Origin: Bdellovibrionaceae bacterium UBA5009
GTDB taxonomy: Bacteria > Bdellovibrionota > Bdellovibrionia > Bdellovibrionales > Bdellovibrionaceae
Assembly (NCBI GenBank): GCA_002396665.1
Contig: DGYJ01000098.1
Coordinates: forward strand, 15,685-27,334
Direction: 5' to 3'
DNA length: 11,650 nucleotides
This document shows, in pieces, positions 7,074-11,650 of this stretch (within the stretch, counting starts at the first letter, position 1; every line of letters starts with the position of its first letter). The position numbers were made by a program, and so were the translations under genes. The notes beneath the pieces were generated by a model. It was given only the letters and a program-made list of their open reading frames with translations. It did no database searches and was not told the DNA's origin.

Positions 7074-7748
7074 ATGAGCATTGCAGAAATTACCCAATCG
7101 CCAATCTTTGTATGGCTATCGCAGTTTGCCTATCATCCTGAATATGTCTATTTGGGAGTCATTGGTATGATGTTGGCTTCCTCTGTTGGGTTTCCTTTGC
7201 CTGAAGAAGTGACTTTGCTGAGTGTCGGATTTTTGTCCTTTATGGGAAGTCGTCCTGATCTATTTCCCCCGCCATTTGAAGGCGCGCCTGTGATCAATAT
7301 GCATGAGGCCGCTTGGGTTTCTTTTTTTGCCGTCGTTGGAAGTGATTTTTTAATTTATTGTATTGGTCGAAAATTTGGCCGAAGAGTTTTGACAGAGACA
7401 AGGCTTAAAAAAGTAATTTCGCCAGAGTCCTTGGCCAAAGTTGAAAAATGGACCCAAAAATACGGCTATTTTGCGGTATTTATTTTTCGATTTACACCAG
7501 GGGTAAGATTTCCAGGCCACATCGCCTGTGGAATTTTAAAGTTTCCAATCATTCGATTCTTAGCTGTGGATTTTTTTGCGGCTCTGATTAGTGTGCCAAC
7601 ACAAGTGTACCTTGTGGCTCTTTATGGAGAGCATATTGTCTCTTATTTGCAAAAATTTAAAATCGTCTTATTTGGACTTATGGCGCTTGGACTGCTTTAT
7701 TTTGCATTTACAAAATGGAGAGAGCGCCAAATTCAGAAAAAAGCCTAG
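7074..7748 (+). CDS. DedA-family (VTT/SNARE-associated domain) membrane protein
   Basis: From the ATG at 7074 the protein has 224 residues. It carries the DedA hallmarks: a re-entrant segment with SSVGFPLPEE (36-45), a conserved acidic residue in GSDFLIYCIGRKFG (D91), the F-R-F-T-P-G-V-R motif with R139 and R145, and the following G-H-I-A-C-G helix. Terminal hydrophobic helices lie near 162-185 and 195-212. Known DedA proteins of the inner membrane include undecaprenyl-phosphate (UptA) and phosphatidylethanolamine flippases, and E. coli YqjA/YghB, needed for proton-motive-force and cell-division homeostasis. The exact substrate is not readable here. A GTG at 7038 would add 12 polar residues but would leave only 22 bp to the divergent RluA-like start. 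Neither start has a clear Shine-Dalgarno, so the start is uncertain. The TAG stop is shared in mirror image with the gene on the opposite strand. Confidence 0.85.
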   Translation: MSIAEITQSPIFVWLSQFAYHPEYVYLGVIGMMLASSVGFPLPEEVTLLSVGFLSFMGSRPDLFPPPFEGAPVINMHEAAWVSFFAVVGSDFLIYCIGRKFGRRVLTETRLKKVISPESLAKVEKWTQKYGYFAVFIFRFTPGVRFPGHIACGILKFPIIRFLAVDFFAALISVPTQVYLVALYGEHIVSYLQKFKIVLFGLMALGLLYFAFTKWRERQIQKKA

Positions 7749-7750
7749 GC
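7743..7750. other. Palindrome GCCTAGGC holding both convergent stop codons
   Basis: The 8-bp perfect palindrome contains CTAG at 7745-7748. On the plus strand its TAG (7746-7748) ends the DedA gene, and on the minus strand its TAG (7747-7745) ends the unknown gene. There is therefore no intergenic DNA and no room for a separate terminator between them. Confidence 0.9.
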
Positions 7751-8803
7751 AACATCCTTAGAGCTATTTCCAGTCTGTAAAGAGCAGCTGACTTCAAATC
7801 GTGCTGTTTTTTGTTTTGGCCGACCTTGGGCTTCCAGCCAAAATATTTTCTCGTAGCCACTTTGTAGGCCGTAAAGCTCCTCACGGATCTTAAATAAACA
7901 TCCAGATGGCGAAGCCAGCAACCAATCCATTTGCACAAGATGCAAGGCCTCTTCAAGTTCGTAGGGGTTTAAAGAGCTTAAAAACTTTTCAGGCAAGTGG
8001 TCGATCAAATAGCTGGCATTGTGTGAATACTGATGAAAAGCTTTTTTCAATGGCTCGGCAAAAAGTTTTTCAATGCGAACGTCGCTTTGTCTTCCACTCG
8101 TGAATGGAGTGATCAATTTTTTAAATTGATAATAAAGAATGGCGTCATTGGCGACATAATCCGGTTTTGGAAGATAATCAGAAACCGAGTCCACTTTAAG
8201 TCCTTCGTGGGACACGTCTTGCATATGGGCATTGTAGTCCACCGCAACAAGGGATCTTAAATTCCACAAAAATGAATAAAAAACCTGCAATTGATCAGCA
8301 AAATTTTTCGAAAAATTCATTGAAAAATTATAAAGCAAAGGTTGTTTGAAATCGTTTTCAAGGGCTTCAATTTTATCAATTAAAAATTCAAAATCTCGGA
8401 AGTCAATTTCGGGTTTAGAAAATGCATCGTTCAATGCTTTGGAAAAACTGTCTTCAAATTTTTTAAGTAAAGCTTTATCAGAGGCAGGGGATTCGGCGCG
8501 CAGGCTTTCAACTCGCGGGTTGGATCTGGTGTAAAGCTCATAGTGAGCCTCCATTTGAGTCCAAGCTTTCCAGAAAGGATTTTCAGAGGAAGTGTTTTTT
8601 GCTCCAGCAGCAGGGTGTTGCCAGTCTTTAAGAAGATTTGCTGTTGTGCCAATCAATGCATCTGCATAGTATTTTAATGGAGCATGGGCCTGTGGCTTCT
8701 TAGAATTTTTATCATTATTCCAAAGTGAAAAACGTGAAGGTTTTCCAACGTGTCCACCCTCAATCATTAAATCAAAGCCCACAGATGTTTTGCTTTTCGG
8801 CAT
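7745..8803 (-). CDS. Conserved-looking hypothetical cytoplasmic protein, 352 residues
   Basis: I do not recognise this protein. It is soluble, with no signal peptide and no membrane helix. It begins MPKSKTSVGFDLMIEGGHVG, followed by a basic, Asn/Lys-rich segment at about 28-40. The rest is mostly predicted helix with many aromatic and acidic residues (EALENDFKQPLL, PYELEEALHLVQMDWLL). The last 20 residues are polar and probably disordered. Reality of the gene is supported by a long open frame, codon use like its neighbours, and an excellent Shine-Dalgarno, AAGGAG (8816-8811), 7 bases before the ATG at 8803. It stands alone on its strand, divergent from the TatD gene across 92 bp. It converges on the DedA gene with a 4-bp overlap at the stop codons. 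No catalytic motif or cofactor site is evident. Confidence 0.75.
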   Translation of the reverse strand: MPKSKTSVGFDLMIEGGHVGKPSRFSLWNNDKNSKKPQAHAPLKYYADALIGTTANLLKDWQHPAAGAKNTSSENPFWKAWTQMEAHYELYTRSNPRVESLRAESPASDKALLKKFEDSFSKALNDAFSKPEIDFRDFEFLIDKIEALENDFKQPLLYNFSMNFSKNFADQLQVFYSFLWNLRSLVAVDYNAHMQDVSHEGLKVDSVSDYLPKPDYVANDAILYYQFKKLITPFTSGRQSDVRIEKLFAEPLKKAFHQYSHNASYLIDHLPEKFLSSLNPYELEEALHLVQMDWLLASPSGCLFKIREELYGLQSGYEKIFWLEAQGRPKQKTARFEVSCSLQTGNSSKDVA

Positions 8804-8895
8804 ACAGAATCTCCTTCATGAGAAATAATGCTCACATCAGTCTATCGGCAGGTCTTCAGATTGAATGAGTCGTGTTTTTATGAGATGAATTTGAA
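8804..8895. other. Divergent intergenic region between the unknown gene and the TatD gene
   Basis: These 92 bp must hold the promoters for both directions. I see the Shine-Dalgarno of the minus-strand gene, and weak -10-like strings (TTTTAT at 8876-8881 on plus, CATTAT on minus) without convincing -35 partners. No clear operator dyad is visible. Confidence 0.4.
8811..8816 (-). promoter_or_regulatory. Strong Shine-Dalgarno for the unknown 352-residue protein
   Basis: AAGGAG on the minus strand, 7 bases before the ATG at 8803, is the best-matched ribosome binding site on the minus strand in this window and sets the start codon. Confidence 0.75.
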
Positions 8896-9813
8896 ATGGA
8901 CATAAAAACACCCCGGCCTAAAGCCAAGATCGGTCCCTGGATTGATAGTCACAGTCATTGGGCTAGCTCGAAATGGACAGATTCCCTTCGGAATCAATTT
9001 TATCTCGAAGCCAAAGAGCGTGGGATATCCTACTTTGTTCAAGCCGGTGTCGGTCCTGACGATTGGAAAGCTCAACTTGATCTATCCAATCAATATCCAG
9101 GCACGCTAGGAAATAGTTTTGGACTCCATCCCGAGTGGATTTCCAGTGTTGTTAACGACGTTCTTCCTTTTCACCCTAATACGAGGAGCTCACAAAAAGA
9201 CCCGGAAGAAATTCTAGAAGAAGCCATGAATTTGCTGCCACAGTTTTTAACAAAATCCCTGGCTCTGGGGGAGTGTGGCTTGGATTTTCGCCCCCATATC
9301 GTTAAAGAAAGTCACGACATTCAAATTGATTATTTTCGCCAACAATTAGAGCTCGCATCCATTGCTGATAAACCAGTTATTTTGCATTTAGTTCAGGCCC
9401 ATGATGAAGCTTTGCGGGTATTGGACTTTGAATCCAATCCGAGGAAAGGTTTTGTCCATGGTTTTAATGGAAGCGCCCATAAAGCCAAGGCACTGACAGA
9501 TCGGGGTTGGAGTATTTCTGTCGGGGCCTCTTTGCTTTACCCTAAAAATGAAAAACTAAGGCAGGCTGTTCGTGAAATTCCTATGGAATTTTTACTTATT
9601 GAAACAGACAGCCCTGATCAACCGCCACCAGATTTAAAGGGTCAAATGAACCCCTTTGTGACATTATTACAAGTTGCCGAGCAGGTCGGACGCCTTAGGC
9701 AAATGTCAATGACTGAAGTCCTTGACATCAGCACGGAAAACCTCAAAAGAATACTCAGCTTGCAGGAGAACCCCCATGGAAAATTTGAACCCATCCCCAG
9801 AACAACAGCATAG
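8896..9813 (+). CDS. TatD-family metal-dependent hydrolase (putative DNase)
   Basis: The 305-residue protein has the amidohydrolase-type TIM barrel of the TatD family, with metal ligands in the expected order. These are D-S-H19-S-H21 near the start, GE126CGLD, ILH164L, VH188GF and ETD238SP. GLHP at 77-80 is also a family string. TatD proteins are cytoplasmic or peripheral 3'-5' exonucleases or endonucleases with two divalent metals, implicated in DNA repair and DNA degradation. Differences from E. coli TatD include a longer segment around 85-115 and H-L-V-Q in place of the common H-S-R after H164. The ATG at 8896 is the first one after an in-frame TGA at 8881-8883; its Shine-Dalgarno is weak. 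The last 38 bases overlap the tcdA start, so the two are probably translated together. Confidence 0.85.
   Translation: MDIKTPRPKAKIGPWIDSHSHWASSKWTDSLRNQFYLEAKERGISYFVQAGVGPDDWKAQLDLSNQYPGTLGNSFGLHPEWISSVVNDVLPFHPNTRSSQKDPEEILEEAMNLLPQFLTKSLALGECGLDFRPHIVKESHDIQIDYFRQQLELASIADKPVILHLVQAHDEALRVLDFESNPRKGFVHGFNGSAHKAKALTDRGWSISVGASLLYPKNEKLRQAVREIPMEFLLIETDSPDQPPPDLKGQMNPFVTLLQVAEQVGRLRQMSMTEVLDISTENLKRILSLQENPHGKFEPIPRTTA
9764..9769 (+). promoter_or_regulatory. Shine-Dalgarno that sets the tcdA start inside the TatD gene
   Basis: AGGAGA ends 6 bases before the ATG at 9776. This places the start downstream of an in-frame TTG at 9722, which has no such site, and it shortens the protein from 320 to 302 residues. 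Confidence 0.75.
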
Positions 9814-10684
9814 TATCCCTGAAACCGAGTATGTGCTTCATCGTCGCTTTGACCGTATGGGGCGACTTGTGGGGGATCAAAATATGATCCGACTTTTTAA
9901 AAGCCATGTCATGGTGATCGGTCTTGGCGGAGTTGGTTCATGGTGTGCTGAAGCCTTGGCCAGATCTGGAGTTGGAAAAATCACCCTTGTGGATTTTGAT
10001 GAGATTTGTATTACAAACACCAATCGTCAACTGCATGCCATTCAAGGACTTGTTGGACAAAAAAAGGCCCAGGTTATGGCTGATCGTTTGAAGAAAATTA
10101 ATCCCCAGGCCGAAATCAAATGTTTACCAATTTTTTATAATGCTGAAAATAGCGAAACTATTTTGGCAGAAAAACCAGATTTTATTGCCGATGCCATTGA
10201 TAATCTGACAGCGAAATGTCATTTGCTTTCAACTTGTAAAAATAGAAATATTCCAATTATCACAAGTGCTGGTTCAGCTGCAAAATTAGATCCTCTAAAA
10301 ATTAAACTGGCCGATTTATCGCAAACGTCCATGGACCCCATGGCGGCCCAGGTTCGAAAAATTTTGCGAAATAAATATGAATTCCCCCAGGGGCCAACAG
10401 AAAAAGAATTTGGAATTCCCTGTGTTTATTCTGAAGAGCCCCCCATGGAACCAATCACTTTAAGCTATGACAAGGGCCAAGGTTTTAAGTGTGTCTGTCC
10501 CCAGGGGCAAAACAATTTGCACAGCTGTGAACATCGAAATGTCATTTACGGAACAGCTAGTTTTGTAACAGGGGCTTTTGGATTAGCCATGGCTTCATGG
10601 GTAGTTCAGCAAATTGTTAAATGCGAAGATAACCAAGGTCAGGACGGTTTAAAAAATAAATCTGAAATTAAAGGAATGAATTAA
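9776..10684 (+). CDS. tcdA: tRNA threonylcarbamoyladenosine dehydratase (TcdA/CsdL, ThiF/E1-like)
   Basis: The 302-residue protein is an E1-like adenylating enzyme. RFDRMGRLVG lies at 24-33. The ATP-binding loop GLGGVGS is at 49-55 and is followed by D73-F-D75. NTNRQ at 81-85 carries the conserved Arg, and DAIDN at 139-143 comes next. KLDPLKIKLADLSQTSMDP at 170-188 and C-V-Y-S-E-E near 216-221 are typical of TcdA rather than ThiF or MoeB. TcdA uses ATP to cyclise t6A to ct6A at position 37 of ANN-decoding tRNAs, improving decoding. The C-terminal hydrophobic stretch FVTGAFGLAMASWVV (about 263-277) is also family-like. Unlike E. coli TcdA as I recall it, there is a Cys patch, C239-x-C241-x9-C251-x-H253, just before it. 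The start is fixed by AGGAGA at 9764. It overlaps the TatD gene by 38 bp and directly abuts the next gene. Confidence 0.9.
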   Translation: MENLNPSPEQQHSIPETEYVLHRRFDRMGRLVGDQNMIRLFKSHVMVIGLGGVGSWCAEALARSGVGKITLVDFDEICITNTNRQLHAIQGLVGQKKAQVMADRLKKINPQAEIKCLPIFYNAENSETILAEKPDFIADAIDNLTAKCHLLSTCKNRNIPIITSAGSAAKLDPLKIKLADLSQTSMDPMAAQVRKILRNKYEFPQGPTEKEFGIPCVYSEEPPMEPITLSYDKGQGFKCVCPQGQNNLHSCEHRNVIYGTASFVTGAFGLAMASWVVQQIVKCEDNQGQDGLKNKSEIKGMN

Positions 10685-11344
10685 ATGTTTGCAATGACGA
10701 TATTGGCATTAATGGTAGTCCCAATTATTTTTATGGGGTGTGTGGTATTGTATAAATTTATTCAACACTCCAATGCTGAAAAGAAAATAATCACTTACAA
10801 GCTTTCTTCTTTTGAAAAACAAAACCAAGAAACTCCTCAGTTGGATTTTTGTGCTCAAGTCAAAAATAGAAGCATTAGTTTTCGTTTTCGGCTTGATGAT
10901 CCAAGATCCCATGTGGTGACTTCGTTCACGACCGAAAATAAAACTTTAGGCGCTGAAAAAAGAGCTGACGAGCTTTGGAAATCCACATGTTTTGAAGTCT
11001 TTTGGCAGTACAAAGATCAGCAATATTTAGAATTGAATGTCAGTCCAGACGGTCGATGGAATGTCTATCAATTCGATCAGTACCGGGAAGGTATGAAGCC
11101 CTTTCAAAGTATCGAATTTGTACAGTTTAAAACCCAACGCTATGGGCATCGGTACGAGTTATTGGTCACGATGAATATTCCAGATGCAGTATTGCAGGGT
11201 GGTTTGCTCAATAGTCAGATGTCGGCAACAGCTGTATTATCGACCCAAGCTGGAAATGAGTACTGGGCTGTGCGCCATGCAGGGTCTAAACCTGACTTCC
11301 ACTTGCAAGAAAGTTTTGTCATTCCTTTGAAGCTCGAGCTATAA
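10685..11344 (+). CDS. Membrane-anchored DOMON-like (CBM9-like) domain protein
   Basis: The 219-residue protein begins with one hydrophobic segment (about 2-26, followed by YKFIQ) and then a soluble domain. Residues 93-104, RADELWKSTCFE, then LNVSPDGRWNVYQFDQYREG (117-136) and the late H-A-G-S-K-P-D-F-H motif (198-206), match the bacterial DOMON-like / carbohydrate-binding-module-9-like group. That group is found as stand-alone proteins and is thought to bind sugar or heme-type ligands in a beta-sandwich; the ligand here is unknown. The segment FMGC (16-19) is not a convincing lipobox, because hydrophobic residues continue after the Cys. Starting at 10685 uses AAGGA at 10671-10675 and directly follows the tcdA stop. 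An internal TTG near 10748 would remove the membrane segment, so the anchor depends on the start. The next gene begins 7 bp downstream. Confidence 0.75.
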   Translation: MFAMTILALMVVPIIFMGCVVLYKFIQHSNAEKKIITYKLSSFEKQNQETPQLDFCAQVKNRSISFRFRLDDPRSHVVTSFTTENKTLGAEKRADELWKSTCFEVFWQYKDQQYLELNVSPDGRWNVYQFDQYREGMKPFQSIEFVQFKTQRYGHRYELLVTMNIPDAVLQGGLLNSQMSATAVLSTQAGNEYWAVRHAGSKPDFHLQESFVIPLKLEL

Positions 11345-11351
11345 TTTTGGA

Positions 11352-11650
11352 ATGTTTAAATATGGTATCGATCGGCTGATCGAAGATAAAAAATTACAAG
11401 AACCACTCCTTGGAAAAAGAGTTGCTTTGTTGGCCCATCCGGCCTCTGTGACCTCACAAATTGAGCACAGTTTGGATGCCTTACTAAGAATTCCAGAAAT
11501 TAAAATCACGGCTTGTTTTGGTCCCCAGCACGGAATGAAGGGTGAAAAACAAGACAATATGGTTGAAAGCGAAAACTACTTAGACCCCATCGCGAAGGTC
11601 CCAGTCTTTTCTTTGTATGGAGAGGTCCGTCGCCCAACAGATAAAATGAT
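11352..11650 (+). CDS. NamZ/DUF1343 exo-beta-N-acetylmuramidase-like protein, N-terminal part (runs off right edge)
   Basis: Ninety-nine codons are visible. They contain LLGKRVALLAHPASVTS (19-35), then ACFGPQHGMKGEKQDNM (54-70) and PVFSLYGEVRRPT (84-96). These are the DUF1343 hallmarks of NamZ, the exo-acting muramidase that releases terminal MurNAc from peptidoglycan fragments. In the better known form the motif reads FGPEHG; here it is FGPQHG (Gln59), which I believe marks another branch of the family. There is no signal peptide. The frame is closed by a TGA at 11328-11330 just upstream and has no earlier start, so this copy looks cytoplasmic, in contrast to the secreted Bacillus enzyme. 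The Shine-Dalgarno is weak. It lies 7 bp after the DOMON-like gene and probably shares its transcript. Confidence 0.85.
   Translation, partial: MFKYGIDRLIEDKKLQEPLLGKRVALLAHPASVTSQIEHSLDALLRIPEIKITACFGPQHGMKGEKQDNMVESENYLDPIAKVPVFSLYGEVRRPTDKM

Noticed and set aside
7782..7817. Hairpin CAGC/GCTG followed by T-rich sequence, as a terminator for the DedA gene
   Set aside because: Only four strong pairs with a 14-base loop; further pairs need wobble and use up the T-run. It is also inside the opposite gene. Possible but not supportable.
9722..9775. TTG at 9722 as the start of tcdA
   Set aside because: It would add 18 residues absent from the family, and a strong Shine-Dalgarno sits before the ATG at 9776.
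1..11650. CRISPR array, insertion sequence, integrase, toxin-antitoxin pair, tRNA or rRNA
   Set aside because: No direct repeats of suitable size, no transposase or integrase motifs and no tRNA-like structure were noticed on either strand.

Overview
The window is an AT-rich (roughly 40% GC by eye), densely packed chromosomal segment. It has several start-stop overlaps, two convergent gene pairs that overlap at their stop codons, and no mobile element, CRISPR array, tRNA or rRNA that I can see. The gene content points to a Gram-negative: a heptosyltransferase-type glycosyltransferase, an outer-membrane beta-barrel with a terminal Phe, and an outer-membrane-type lipoprotein. The overall flavour (long serine/asparagine-rich lipoproteins, predator-like peptidoglycan enzymes, a TcdA with an extra Cys patch) suggests a Bdellovibrio-like member of Bdellovibrionota. 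That lineage call is inference from style, not from a marker gene.

Layout, left to right. (1) Positions 93 to 1, minus strand: the first 31 codons of a GT9/heptosyltransferase-like gene that runs off the left edge. (2) Positions 213-6116, plus strand: four tightly spaced or overlapping genes, apparently one transcription unit. They encode an exported outer-membrane barrel protein, a large lipoprotein with EF-hand-like calcium loops, a 12-helix MFS transporter, and a THUMP-containing RlmL-type RNA methyltransferase started by a TTG that overlaps the MFS stop. (3) Positions 7015-6095, minus: an RluA-family pseudouridine synthase, tail-to-tail with the methyltransferase and overlapping it by 22 bp. 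(4) Positions 7074-7748, plus: a DedA-family membrane protein. (5) Positions 8803-7745, minus: a 352-residue soluble protein of unknown function whose TAG stop is interlocked with the DedA TAG inside the palindrome GCCTAGGC. (6) Positions 8896 to the right edge, plus: a co-directional unit of a TatD-family metal-dependent hydrolase, TcdA (t6A to ct6A tRNA dehydratase), a membrane-anchored DOMON-like protein, and the start of a NamZ/DUF1343 exo-N-acetylmuramidase-like protein that runs off the right edge.

How the genes may work together. The barrel, the lipoprotein and the MFS protein are the one grouping that looks like a possible envelope system: outer-membrane channel, surface or periplasmic calcium-binding partner, inner-membrane carrier. 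I do not recognise a described system for it. The remaining genes are mostly housekeeping: RNA modification (RlmL-like, RluA-like, TcdA), lipid carrier or membrane homeostasis (DedA), nucleic-acid hydrolysis (TatD) and cell-wall sugar handling (NamZ-like). I found no clear selfish element or defence system here.
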